From contig CBDBMH010000001.1 of NCBI GenBank assembly GCA_965207275.1, forward strand, positions 620,001 through 684,000: 64,000 bases of DNA, written 5' to 3'. The DNA is from Bin22 sp965207275. GTDB lineage: Bacteria; Chloroflexota; Dehalococcoidia; Lucifugimonadales; UBA3495. The notes beneath the pieces are model-generated. The model had not been told where the DNA came from. It worked only from the letters and a program-made list of their open reading frames with translations, and searched no databases. Numbering within the stretch: position 1 is the stretch's first letter; each line of letters opens with the position of its first letter. Positions 27,292 through 35,769 of the stretch are shown here, piece by piece. A program made the translations under genes and the position numbers.

Positions 27292-28719
27292 TTATGCTCG
27301 GGCCGCCGGTGCGATTCGGGTATGCCAGTCGGTCGCCTGCTCGTAGGCGTGGGCGGCGCGGAACAGAGTACCTTCGGCGAAGGGCCGCGCCCCGAGTTGC
27401 AGGCCGATGGGCAGTCCGTCGCTGGTGAAGCCACCGGGTATGGAAATGGCAGGCAGTGCGGTCAGCGAGTAGCAGCCGGTGTAGGCCCGGCGGAAGAAGA
27501 AGCGCGCCCGCACGTCCTCTGCGCTCTCGAACCGTGCCGTCAGAGCCGTGTGCAGCGGCGCGGGGTAGGGCGCCGTGGGAGACACCAGGACATCCACGTC
27601 GTTGAGCGCGGCCATGAACTGCCTTCTCAGCAGCACCCTGGCCTTGGTGGCGCGATTGTAGACCTTGAAAGGCACCAGCGACGCTGACAGCAGACGGGTC
27701 CGGCTGGCCTGGTCCAGTTCATCGGCGCGTGTGCGCAGAATCTCGTCCCTGGCCCCCGCCCCCTCGGTGTCGGCCACGCCGACGAAAATGGCTCCAGCCA
27801 GTTCCGCCAGAGGTATGGACACTTCCCGCACTTCTGCGCCCAGACCGCGCAGGGTGTCGAGCGACGACTCCACGGCCGCCCTGACCTCCGGGTGCATATC
27901 GGGGCTGTGGTGCAACTCACGGATCACTCCCACCCGCAGTCCCTGGATTCCCTTGCCGAGGGCGGCGGCGTAGTCCGGGACTGGGCGGGCGCTGGTATAC
28001 GGGTCGCGCTCGTCGTAGCCGGCGATGACCCCCAGCACTATGGCGCAGTCCTCCACCGTCTTGGTCATGGGAGCGGCAGCGTCCATGAACCAGCACATGT
28101 GGGTCATCCCGTAGCGGCTGACTCGCGTGAAGGTGGGGCGCAGGCCCACCACGCCGCAGTAGGCCGCCGGCCCACGCCCGGAGCCGCCGGTATCCTCGCC
28201 GATGGAAGCGGCGCACAGGTGGGCCGACAGGGCCACGCCCGAGCCGCTGCTGGACTCTCCGGGCGTCCGCTCCAGGTCCCAGGGGTTGGCCGGGATGCCA
28301 TACGGGGGTTCCTGGGTGCCCCCCATGGCCAACTCGCTGAGGTTCAGCTTGCCCAGTAGCGTCGCGCCCGCGTCCTTCAGCCGCCGGACTATGGTGGCGT
28401 CTTCGGTGGGGACGAAGTCGCGGTAAACGCGGGAGCCGTTACTGGTCAGGATGCCGTCGGTCCAGAACTGGTCCTTGACGGCCATCGGAACTCCGGCCAG
28501 CGGCCCGGCATATTCTCCTCTCCCCAGCTTGTCCTCCACCATTCGGGCGGCGTCCAGGGCTTCCTCGCGGGTCACTGTGATGTAGGCGGCGAGGCGGGAG
28601 TCCAGCCGGTCTATGCGTTCCAGGTATGCCCCGACCGCCTCGGTGGGTGATAGTTCACCGGCCCGCACTGCCTGGGCGGTGGTGGCGGCGGACATGAATG
28701 CAATCTCATTGCTTGCCAT
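27292..28719 (-). CDS. Amidase-signature enzyme (GatA-like fold)
   Basis: The 475-residue amidase has the Ser-cisSer-Lys triad: Lys82 in VPMAVKDQFW, a cis-Ser near 157-158 in TPGESSSGSG and Ser180 in EDTGGSGRGPA. The usual GGSSGGSA and GGSIRxPA blocks are altered to GESSSGSG and GGSGRGPA, so it is a divergent member. It should hydrolyse or transfer a carboxamide; the substrate is unknown. Start ATG 28719 follows GAGAGG. A GatC-like gene ends 36 bp upstream on the same strand, suggesting an operon and a physical complex. A Gfo/Idh fragment follows. A true tRNA amidotransferase is unlikely because no gatB is present and the signature has diverged. Confidence 0.88.
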   Translation of the reverse strand: MASNEIAFMSAATTAQAVRAGELSPTEAVGAYLERIDRLDSRLAAYITVTREEALDAARMVEDKLGRGEYAGPLAGVPMAVKDQFWTDGILTSNGSRVYRDFVPTEDATIVRRLKDAGATLLGKLNLSELAMGGTQEPPYGIPANPWDLERTPGESSSGSGVALSAHLCAASIGEDTGGSGRGPAAYCGVVGLRPTFTRVSRYGMTHMCWFMDAAAPMTKTVEDCAIVLGVIAGYDERDPYTSARPVPDYAAALGKGIQGLRVGVIRELHHSPDMHPEVRAAVESSLDTLRGLGAEVREVSIPLAELAGAIFVGVADTEGAGARDEILRTRADELDQASRTRLLSASLVPFKVYNRATKARVLLRRQFMAALNDVDVLVSPTAPYPAPLHTALTARFESAEDVRARFFFRRAYTGCYSLTALPAISIPGGFTSDGLPIGLQLGARPFAEGTLFRAAHAYEQATDWHTRIAPAARA

Positions 28720-28755
28720 GAAGTCGGCCTCTCGGTGGTGTTTAGGGGTTCCGGC

Positions 28756-28947
28756 TTACCCTTCGTCGGGGAAGATGCTGACTGCCTGAATGTCAGAGAG
28801 GTCCAAGTCTCTTATCTTGTCCAACTCCAGCATGAGGCTGCCGAAGCGATTGGCGACCTCTGCCACCTCGTCCTCGGGGATGGAAATCCCCGAAAGGCGG
28901 GCCAACTCCCGCACCCGGTCCTCGTGGGAAAGATGTTGCTCAGCCAT
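28756..28947 (-). CDS. GatC-like small protein paired with the amidase
   Basis: A 63-residue protein matching the GatC pattern: HEDRVRELARLSGISIPEDE, then VANRFGSLMLELDKIRDLDL. GatC has a similar VxxLAxLAxLxLxxxE start and a helix ending in the LDxV/L region. True GatC is about 95 residues and clamps GatA to GatB; this one stops soon after the D-L-S-D segment and lacks the C-terminal tail. With no gatB nearby, it probably stabilises the neighbouring amidase. The two genes are 36 bp apart in the same direction. Confidence 0.8.
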   Translation of the reverse strand: MAEQHLSHEDRVRELARLSGISIPEDEVAEVANRFGSLMLELDKIRDLDLSDIQAVSIFPDEG

Positions 28948-29560
28948 TGCGTCTCCTGATAGCTACGTGCCTGCCGATTGGGAATCTGGGTCGCGCCCCG
29001 CAATCGTAGAATGGGCAAAGCATACCGTCAACACCCATGGCAAGGCAGGACAATGGCGGCTTAACTTTTCATCAGGCACTTGCGCCGTCATCTGAATTTT
29101 GCGGAGGTGGAGCAAATAGGCCAGTCTGCGCAGCAGGCCCGGGGTGTGTCGTTCGTCATTGGGCCAACCGGAGCCGGGAAAGGCGAGGTTGCTCCGTGCG
29201 GGAGTATGACACCCCGGGCCATCCAAATGGCCTCCGAACGGATTCAGCAGCTTTGGGTCCGCATCAGCAAGTGGAGATCACCGCAGGGCCATATTTCTCT
29301 TAACCGAGGGGAGAGATGAGTCCTACCCAGAGGTACAGGAGTCCTTGCTTCAAACCCTGTTGAGAAACCGGAGCATCCTTCGGCATTGCAGCCGTATCGG
29401 GCAATGGCGTGGCGTCGTTCACGGGTTTTCTCCTGGACTTCAAGCTGACACTCACCGTAGTGGCAGGAGGGAAAATCCGTCAATACCTGCAATGTGGGGG
29501 CTGATCGCTATCCGCATATTCCTGGTCCCGTTCAGCTTCGAGGCTAAGTCGTCACTTTTT
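28948..29560. other. Intergenic stretch, no gene seen
   Basis: It lies upstream of the GatC-like gene and probably holds the amidase-operon promoter, but no clear box was found. A 79-codon plus-strand frame at 29080-29319 contains GPTGAGKG, resembling a P-loop, but has no other ATPase feature. Confidence 0.45.
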
Positions 29561-29589
29561 GGAATCTGATGAAATCTGATACTCCAGAT

Positions 29590-29790
29590 ACGCTGGAGCC
29601 CAGATTTCGGAGGCCGATCCTGTTGACGCTTCCGGGGCCTCTGCCGGCGTAGCCGGTCTTACACGGTTTCCGCATTCTACCAACAAGAAGCTCACACCCG
29701 GTCATAGTTCCAGGTTGCGCGCCGCGTTGACGTCGCGGTTATTCAATACTCCACTTCCGCTGCACGGCCATTCCTCCTGGGGTCACTGCG
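29590..29790 (-). pseudogene. TnpB/OrfB C-terminal zinc-ribbon remnant (IS200/IS605 type)
   Basis: The minus strand reads CSGSGVLNNRDVNAARNLEL then a stop, followed in frame by CGNRVRPATPAEAPE. This matches the end of TnpB proteins (CxxCG-x-x-xxRDVNAARN, then CGxxVRPA). All upstream domains are missing. Confidence 0.6.
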
Positions 29791-29868
29791 TGAAGTCCGG
29801 GCTCCGGAATAGCTGGAGCGGTAGATTTCAGCAAATCCCAAATAGCGGTCCCGCTAGAGAGGTATTCA

Positions 29869-30381
29869 TCAAGGGAGGACTCTGTAGGCGATACATTCGA
29901 CGATTTCGATGAGCAAGGGGGGTTCGGCCAGTCCGGTGGTGCCAATGACGGCTCGGCACGGCGGGTTGGGGATGAACTCACGATAGATCTGGTTGAAGAG
30001 AGGCCACTTCCGCATATCAGTGAGAAAGACGACGAGGGTGACGACGCGTTCATAGCTGGTCCGAGCAGCTTCGAGGGTGGTCTGGACGTGCTGAAGGGTG
30101 GCCCGATATTGGGATTCCTCGTCGTCGCCTACGATGACGCCGTCGAACCCGGAGGCAGTAGTGCCGCGACAGAGGACCTTGACGGCCTTTACCTTCAACA
30201 TACGAAGGAAATCTTCCTCGAAATAGTCGCAGTAGAGCCCGATGCGGTGAGAAATAGCATCCGTGGATTGATGCCGTCCGTCAGCGATGATGAGGTCCAG
30301 GAGACTGTCACGTTAATCGAAGGAGAGGGCATGCGCATCGGCGATGGTCATGGCGTCGAGGTCGGCGAGAGTGTATTCCAT
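29869..30381 (-). pseudogene. RidA-like gene copy inactivated by one nonsense codon
   Basis: It has the same length (513 nt) and almost the same sequence as the intact gene at 47173-47685. Codon 23 is TAA where the other copy has GAA (SFD-stop against SFDERD). The rest still encodes the RidA core (TLQHVQTTLEAARTSY, PNPPCRAVIGTTGLAEPP). Similarity extends past both ends, from about 29870 to 30500 against 47170 to 47790, so a segment of about 630 bp was duplicated. Confidence 0.85.
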
Positions 30382-30769
30382 GGTCAAGAACCATCCTTTC
30401 AGCGACGGAAGGCAAGGGTAGGGCTCACAGAGACTGTGCCCGACATCACTCGTATCGTAATCGGCGGCGCGCTTGGGGACAAGCCGGGGAAGAAGCCGAT
30501 ACCCACTCACTGTTATTGGTTAGTCCTCCTGCCCAGCCTGTATCCGGGCATAAGTTTGCTCTTCAGAGTATATGGAATCTTCTTCTCCAGCTATGCCGGC
30601 ACCGGGATTCACGCATTGCTTCAGTTGGCGCGTCACCTGCCACCGCTGCCGGCCTACGATAAGGGGCAGCGGTTCGTGAATGACTTCATACACCGGTCAA
30701 TAGGAATCCTTACCGTTGTCCACGTATCTGTTTCTGGTTGAGTTGAGGCCCTATGCAGTGCCGGAATGA
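30382..30769. other. Tail of the duplicated segment and a gene-free stretch
   Basis: Positions to about 30500 continue the duplication shared with 47686-47800. Beyond that no gene is seen. Confidence 0.5.
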
Positions 30770-31636
30770 TTTCGAGATGCCCATTGATAGTACCAGGCCA
30801 CCGCGCCTCGGACGGCCGCCTGGCGCTCGGTTTACCGGGCCGGCATCTTCGAAGATTGCCACTGGCCCGCGGTCATGAGAGCCTGCAACTCTGCGCCGGT
30901 ATTGGCGAGGTCCTGGGCCATGCCCACGCGGCCGCTATACCCGTTGAAGCCTTCGCCAAGGACTGCGGGACGGCAGCGGCTTATACTCTCCGTCCGATCT
31001 GCCGGGGTGAGAGACCAAAGAACTTGCTGTTCCGGTCCAGCAGTTCCTACGTGGTCCTGATCGCCTTGAGGGCTTCGCCACCTGGGGGCCGATGGAATGG
31101 GTTACACCATCGGCCCCGGTGTCCGTCTTGGACCAGCGCGGGTTAATGAGGCCGGTTCCGTGGTCCCTCAGCTCCACGTCGCCCCAGGTCAGCGCCGCGG
31201 CCTCCGACCGCCGGAGCAGCCCGTCCCGCAGCACCGACAGCAGGGCGACGTCCACCCTGCCCCGCCCCAGGGAGCGACGTCCGCTGGCGGTGGCCTTCAC
31301 CGCTGCCAGACCCTCGGCAGTCAAGGGCTTTGCCTGCCACTGGCCCCTGCCGTGGGCCCGCGAGATCCCCTGCATGAGTCTCCTGACCCCCTCGTTGTCG
31401 GTGGGGTCCTCGTGGCCGGCGCCCTGTGGACCCGCAAGGCGGCCACCGACAGCTGGTGCTCCTCCACTAGGTGGGAGAGGTAGGCGGCCAACAGGGCCGG
31501 CGACGCCGGCAGGCCCAGGACAACCCGGGTCGAAGTCCAGTCCTCTTAGGTGGTCCAGGAAGTCCCGGATCCGTTTGAAGTCCTCTCTGGTCAGGCACCG
31601 GGCCGCGGCCGCTGGGGAGACGCTGAGCATGTTCAT
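30770..31636 (-). pseudogene. Tyrosine recombinase with the catalytic Tyr codon changed to stop
   Basis: From ATG 31636 the frame gives LTREDFKRIRDFLDHLRGLD, is disturbed near 31500-31430, resumes with RRLMQGISRAHGRGQW, AVKATASGRRSLG and LLSVLRDGLLRRSEAAALTW (the Arg-I box region), and after a further shift ends in TGAELQALMTAGQWQSSKMP. The next residues are A-R-stop-TERQ. Relatives have MPAxY here, and the stop TAA (near 30830) sits exactly at the nucleophilic Tyr, one base from TAT/TAC. The start overlaps the small upstream gene (ATGA). Confidence 0.8.
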
Positions 31637-31932
31637 GCCGGGGGCTCCTCTTCACCGAAGGGATCGTCGAAGTAGTCTTCGACGTCCCAAATGACAACCT
31701 GTTCCGGCGGGCCCAAGGGAGCATTTTGAAATAGAGGGTTCCTTTGGATGTCGACTGGGTTGTAGACCAGGGTGTGTAGCTGGCGAGGGGTCAGGTTGAT
31801 GTCCTGACCGTCGGCCACTTGGTGGAGGATGTTTTGGGTTCTGGCCAGTACGTTGTTCCAAGTGTCTGTGGGGATGGTGTAGCCTCCGCTCGCGAGAAAG
31901 CAACATGTCCTATAAGGGCAATTATATGACAT
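31633..31932 (-). CDS. Small hypothetical protein coupled to the tyrosine recombinase
   Basis: A protein of up to 99 residues from the ATG at 31932; no SD is seen and the true start may be later. The sequence GGYTIPTDTWNNVLARTQNI, NLTPRQLHTLVYNPVDIQ and VVIWDVEDYFDDPFGEEEPP is not low-complexity and looks like a small helical protein with an acidic tail. Its stop overlaps the recombinase start in ATGA, so the two were once translated together; it may have been a recombination accessory factor. No family is recognised. Confidence 0.45.
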   Translation of the reverse strand: MSYNCPYRTCCFLASGGYTIPTDTWNNVLARTQNILHQVADGQDINLTPRQLHTLVYNPVDIQRNPLFQNAPLGPPEQVVIWDVEDYFDDPFGEEEPPA

Positions 31933-32199
31933 TTTTTGCCCGGGACCGACAGGGCTCCGAGCCCCACTTTTCACCGGAAATACCACTGGCAGGACAGCCC
32001 CACCAGTTCGTCAGAATCCCGACACCAACTGCATGTCGCTCATCGATAGGATAGCCAGTTTGTGCGGCTGAGATCGACTGCACTCCGTTTCCTTCCAGGA
32101 GGTCGACTTCTACGACGAACTTAACCTACGCGCTCATCCTATCATCGAAATGCTTCTTGCAGCAGGCTGGATTCCGGTAGACTCGCCAGCCAGAGGACT

Positions 32200-32475
32200 T
32201 CGACAGGTCCGCCGCCATTGCCCTGGACCTCAGAGTGTTGGATGTGGTCTTCTACCTGAAGTTCCTGGCCCAGGCCCTGGGAGCCTCGGCCATACGGGCT
32301 GGTCACACCGTCCGTTTCCTCCACGCCGACGACTTCTTCAGGGCCATGACCCATGCCAGGGTCGACAACTCCCTGGACCGTACCTTCTGGTCCTTCCTCT
32401 CTCCCGACTTGCAGATCCTGGATGACTTGGGCCTGCACCGCCTGACGGCGGCCACCCGGACCTTCCCTTTGAGTT
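32200..32475 (+). pseudogene. IstB-like ATPase remnant (IS21 helper)
   Basis: The plus strand reads FLAQALGASAIRAGHTVRFL, HADDFFRAMTHARVDNSLDR, then FWSFLSPDLQILDDLGLHRL, the middle of IstB/DnaA-type helpers including the Walker B Asp-Asp (LDDLG). The N-terminal region with the P-loop is absent or scrambled and the C-terminus is lost where the next gene begins. Confidence 0.65.
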
Positions 32476-32506
32476 GGAAGCCATTGAGGAAGAGGGATCA
32501 CACCCG

Positions 32507-32890
32507 ATGTGGGAGCTATATCAGAGAAACGACGGCCGTTACGTGCTCCGGTATCACGCCCGGAACCCGATTTACCGAGAACTCCCTGAATCGTCAAGAA
32601 GCGGCAACAAGCTCAATGGACAGAGATCCTTCATCACCGAGGTATGCGCCGCCGGATTATTGGAATGGGGCATCACTCCATTGGTCACCCGAGATTCATC
32701 CAGGTTGGACCTGATGAAGGAAAGCGCGGCTGACGGGCTGGTAGGCAGTCTGCCCCACCAATACCTGGACAAGCTGGAAAGAATTGAACAGGGATATGAG
32801 ACCATCCGAAAGGATGAGCCCGGTCATTACGACAAGCTGAAACGGGAAACCATAGCCGATATGATCCTCATATTCGAGGAGCATGCCTGA
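32507..32890 (+). CDS. Unrecognised protein, first gene of a two-gene operon
   Basis: 127 residues from the ATG at 32507; an in-frame TTG at 32474 would add 11. The N-terminal half is a mixed segment (LYQRNDGRYVLRYHARNPIY). The C-terminal half is helical and highly charged (YLDKLERIEQGYETIRKDEP, GHYDKLKRETIADMILIFEE). No family or catalytic motif is recognised. The stop and the next start share bases in TGATG, so the genes are translationally coupled. The pair lies intact among IS and recombinase remnants, which suggests it arrived as cargo and is maintained. Confidence 0.6.
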   Translation: MWELYQRNDGRYVLRYHARNPIYRELPESSRSGNKLNGQRSFITEVCAAGLLEWGITPLVTRDSSRLDLMKESAADGLVGSLPHQYLDKLERIEQGYETIRKDEPGHYDKLKRETIADMILIFEEHA

Positions 32891-33645
32891 TGCCGGTCAA
32901 GCTATGGAACCTGGACGAGCAGGGCAATCTGACCAGCACAATCAGGAGGATGGGCCAGCCGGGACTGGAGGCGGAAGGGTTCCGGCCCCAGGCCGAGGAG
33001 TTGGACGCCAAGACAGACGAAATCCTGGACACAGCCCAGGCGCTCCTCAGCAAGCAGGATCCGAACCCCCGTCACAACATGTTCGCCAAGCGGTGGGCCA
33101 TCGGCCGGGCGATAGCGGAATCCAATATCCTTGACTCCGCCCACCTTGAGTCCGGGGAACGAGCCGACCTCTGCCGGGCCATGGCACGGAAGTGCAGATT
33201 GGGAGTACGGCACGACGGCACAAGGGACAGGGCATCCTCCTGGAAAGGCCTCATACCTGAGCGTGAGGCGGAACCCAAGAGAATTGAAGATGACATCTTC
33301 GGCTTGGGAATCTGGCTTCAGGAGCAGGAGCTTGAACAGGCCAGAAGGGCCTTCGGAGAAGGGCTTCACAACGCCAAGCAGATCTGGTCCCGCGAAGCGC
33401 TAAGGAGCAGAAAGTTCAGGGAAGCACTGGCCCTTTATTTCTCGGAACGGGACCAGGTCGAACTGGAAATCATCTACAGGATTCCCCAGTACGCCATCCT
33501 GGCGAAAACCCTGCAGCAAAGATGGCCGAGCCGGGGAAAGGGGTCGGCCAAGCGACCGGTACACTACGACCAATCAGAGTTGCTGAAAGAAATTCAGAAG
33601 ATTCTTGACCCCAAAGTTGAAGCAATTCTTGACAATCGGACGTAA
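32890..33645 (+). CDS. Unrecognised protein, second gene of the two-gene operon
   Basis: A 251-residue, mostly helical, charged protein. A central segment, NMFAKRWAIGRAIAESNIL, is followed by RADLCRAMARKCRLGVRHDG, IEDDIFGLGIWLQEQELEQA and HNAKQIWSREALRSRKFREA. The RWAIGRAI and FGEGLHNAKQIW pattern vaguely recalls the N-terminal DNA-binding part of DUF1016/YhcG proteins, but the PD-(D/E)XK nuclease part is absent, so this is only a hint. No membrane segment or signal peptide is present. Translation is coupled to the gene before it. It ends just before an IS481 remnant. Confidence 0.65.
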   Translation: MPVKLWNLDEQGNLTSTIRRMGQPGLEAEGFRPQAEELDAKTDEILDTAQALLSKQDPNPRHNMFAKRWAIGRAIAESNILDSAHLESGERADLCRAMARKCRLGVRHDGTRDRASSWKGLIPEREAEPKRIEDDIFGLGIWLQEQELEQARRAFGEGLHNAKQIWSREALRSRKFREALALYFSERDQVELEIIYRIPQYAILAKTLQQRWPSRGKGSAKRPVHYDQSELLKEIQKILDPKVEAILDNRT

Positions 33646-33800
33646 AAATCAAGATCGCATCTGACACACGTGAATTATCTTACAGCGGAGAGCTGTTGGG
33701 TAGTGTTGTCCGATTGGTCACCTCCTCGGCTCAAGTCTTTTTCCAGGTCCAGGTACCGGCTTTGCTGGAACGTCTTCCAGGACCGTTTGCCATGCGTGCC
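33646..33800 (-). pseudogene. IS481-type transposase C-terminal remnant, copy 1
   Basis: The minus strand reads GKRSWKTFQQSRYLDLEKDL, SRGGDQSDNTTQQLSAVR-stop (stop at 33675-33677). It parallels GKTPWETFQQSRHLAVEKYL at 47963-48150. The flanking CATCTGACACACG is shared too, so both copies include the same IS end. Confidence 0.7.
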
Positions 33801-33849
33801 CGGCCTACCAAGTGTGCACCAAGGCTGTGAGGATGGACCGGACCGTCAT

Positions 33850-34110
33850 CATGGGACCCTTGGCGTTCTCCTGCGACGGCACCGTGACTGGATGGCCACC
33901 AACCGGGTCAAAGAGGTACACCAGCGAAGACAGCAATTGGTGGAGCAGGTATCTGGAATCACCAGAGAGCAACTGAGGGTGCAGGGGTTCCTGTTGGCGG
34001 GCTTGATGAAGGTGGCAGCCGAGTGGGCTTACTGGCCACGGGCTTCAACCTGCGCTCTCTGGAAGGCATGGCGGCGCCGTGCATTCACCTCCCCTCCCGG
34101 CAAACCGCAG
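33850..34110 (+). pseudogene. IS1182-type transposase C-terminal remnant
   Basis: MATNRVKEVHQRRQQLVEQV is followed by REQLRVQGFLLAGLMKVAAE and then, in a shifted frame, WAYWATGFNLRSLEGM. This matches the R-R-x-x-VEpvFG, FLLRGLxKVxxEW and AfNLRtL blocks of IS1182 transposases. Confidence 0.6.
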
Positions 34111-34170
34111 ACTCAACCAACTTCCTGAACCGCATCCCTGTCGGCGAAACTCCACCAACCGGTCTAGCCC

Positions 34171-34197
34171 TCTCCAAAGGGTCAGACCCTTTGGAGA
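34171..34197. repeat. Perfect 13-bp palindromic hairpin
   Basis: TCTCCAAAGGGTC and GACCCTTTGGAGA flank a single A. It is followed by AATC, not by a T-run, so it is not a classic terminator. Confidence 0.7.
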
Positions 34198-34461
34198 ATC
34201 CTGGCAGACCTACCAGTTCCCCTAACCCTCGGCCTCCCTTCTGGGACAGGCTGATTTGCTCCCTTTCCAACTTGGCCCCTTGCCTGTTACCATACCTATA
34301 CAGGAAACACCTGTGAGGAACTTCCGGTAACCCTCCGGCTTGCCGGCTCAAAGCGACACTTTGTGACTAAGTACCACGGAAATTTTTCACAGGCGCCGGA
34401 ACGGTATGAATTTCCCACGCCCGCGGTCCTCAGCATTCGATCTTTGTGGCAAACGGGGGAG

Positions 34462-34527
34462 TGACAAAACCGGACAGAATTGCTCCCTGTACCACTCTCG
34501 AATGTCCTCAAGTGTCCGGTTTTGTCA
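34462..34527. mobile_element. Possible 66-bp MITE-like element or paired IS ends
   Basis: TGACAAAACCGGACA (34462-34476) and its exact complement TGTCCGGTTTTGTCA (34513-34527) enclose 36 bp. Perfect 15-bp ends in TGA/TCA over so short a length suggest a miniature non-autonomous element, or the ends left by internal deletion of an IS. No target duplication was recognised. Confidence 0.5.
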
Positions 34528-34634
34528 GGCGTTTCGGCCTCTCTGACCCGTAAGAGCTGGAATTGACCCCCGTTTTCAGCGGTCATTCTCATCCTGCCCT
34601 GACGGCAGCATCACATTCAACAGGGGAGACTGTC

Positions 34635-35468
34635 ATGTCCACGTTTGAAGCCTGCGGGGTACATCTCTACTACGAGGAGCACGGAAACGGGTTTCCCCTC
34701 ATCTGGAGTCACGAGTTCGGCGGCAACTACGACAGTTGGGACCCGCAGGTCAGCTTCTTCTCTCGCCGCTACCGGGTCATCACCTACGCCGCCCGGGGCT
34801 ACCCGCCCTCCGACGTCCCCGAAGACCCCGCCGCCTACTCCCAGGACCAGGCCATCGAGGACCTCCGCCTCCTCATGATCCACCTGAACATTCCCCAGGC
34901 CCACATTGGCGGATTGTCCATGGGCGGCAACGTGGCCCTGAACTTCGGCCTGCGCCACCCGAAAATGGCCCGCTCCCTCATCGTTGCCGCCTGCGGCTCC
35001 GGCAGCGACAACCCGGAACAGTTCCGCTCAGACGGCGCCCGCATGACCGAGGTCCTGATGACCCAGGGCATGGAGCCCATGGCTCGGGACTACGGGCACG
35101 GCCCCACCCGCACCCAGCTTCTCCGCAAGGACCCCAAGGGCTTTCAGGTGTTTTACGATGGCCTGGCCTCCCACTCCGCCCTCGGCTCCGCCCTCACTTA
35201 CCGGGGCATACAGATGACCCGTCCTCCCGTCTACGACCTCGTCGAAGGGATGCGCCAACTCCAGGTCCCCACCCTCGTCATGATCGGCGACGAAGACGAC
35301 CCCTGCGTCAACCCCGCCGTATTCATGAAGCGGAACATCCCCCGCTGCGGCCTGGTTGTCTTTCCCCGCAGTGGCCACGCCATCAACCTGGAGGAACCGG
35401 ACCTCTTCAACCGCACCGCGCTGGACTTCTTGTCGGAAGTAGAAGAAGGCGGCTGGCAGCCCCGCTAG
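34635..35468 (+). CDS. Alpha/beta-hydrolase
   Basis: A 277-residue cytoplasmic hydrolase. The nucleophile elbow is GLSMGG with Ser95; the acid is Asp219 in MIGDEDDPC; the catalytic His248 lies in PRSGHAINLEEP. The oxyanion region is WSHEFGGNYDSWDPQ, replacing the common HGxxG. SD GGGGAG lies seven bases before the ATG at 34635; an in-frame start 24 codons earlier lacks an SD. Such enzymes cleave esters, lactones or C-C bonds in catabolic pathways; the substrate is unknown. It stands alone, with IS remnants on both sides. Confidence 0.9.
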   Translation: MSTFEACGVHLYYEEHGNGFPLIWSHEFGGNYDSWDPQVSFFSRRYRVITYAARGYPPSDVPEDPAAYSQDQAIEDLRLLMIHLNIPQAHIGGLSMGGNVALNFGLRHPKMARSLIVAACGSGSDNPEQFRSDGARMTEVLMTQGMEPMARDYGHGPTRTQLLRKDPKGFQVFYDGLASHSALGSALTYRGIQMTRPPVYDLVEGMRQLQVPTLVMIGDEDDPCVNPAVFMKRNIPRCGLVVFPRSGHAINLEEPDLFNRTALDFLSEVEEGGWQPR

Positions 35469-35769
35469 AGGTTAGTGGCAGGGGGCGTTTTGAGTAGTTT
35501 ACTTATCGATCGTTTGCCATAAGTTCAGACGTCGGGTGTTGTCACGTGCCGCGTGATGCAGCGTTGTTTGTATGCGATGACCTGAAAAAGTCTCTGGAGA
35601 ACCGATTAAATCATGCCTTGTTTGGAACGTTCCTTAAAGCCGACTTTCAGCAGGAGATTCTTCTAGACTAAGCCTAACCGAGGAGGCGATAGTCTATAAA
35701 CCTGTCAACCATCCTTGGGGAGGGTCCCAGGGCCATCGGATTTGAGGGGCAGTGGTTCAGGAGGTGTTA
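35469..35769. other. Intergenic stretch, no gene seen
   Basis: A locally less GC-rich segment after the hydrolase. Nothing recognisable until the ISAs1 remnant. Confidence 0.45.

Noticed and set aside
27292..28947. Genuine gatA-gatC tRNA amidotransferase genes
   Set aside because: No gatB is present, the signature motifs are altered and the GatC-like protein is short. The genes are annotated only as GatA-fold amidase and GatC-like protein.
29080..29319. Small ATP-binding protein with GPTGAGKG
   Set aside because: Only the P-loop-like string is present; there is no Walker B motif or core fold in 79 residues and no SD. It could be chance or an untraceable fragment.
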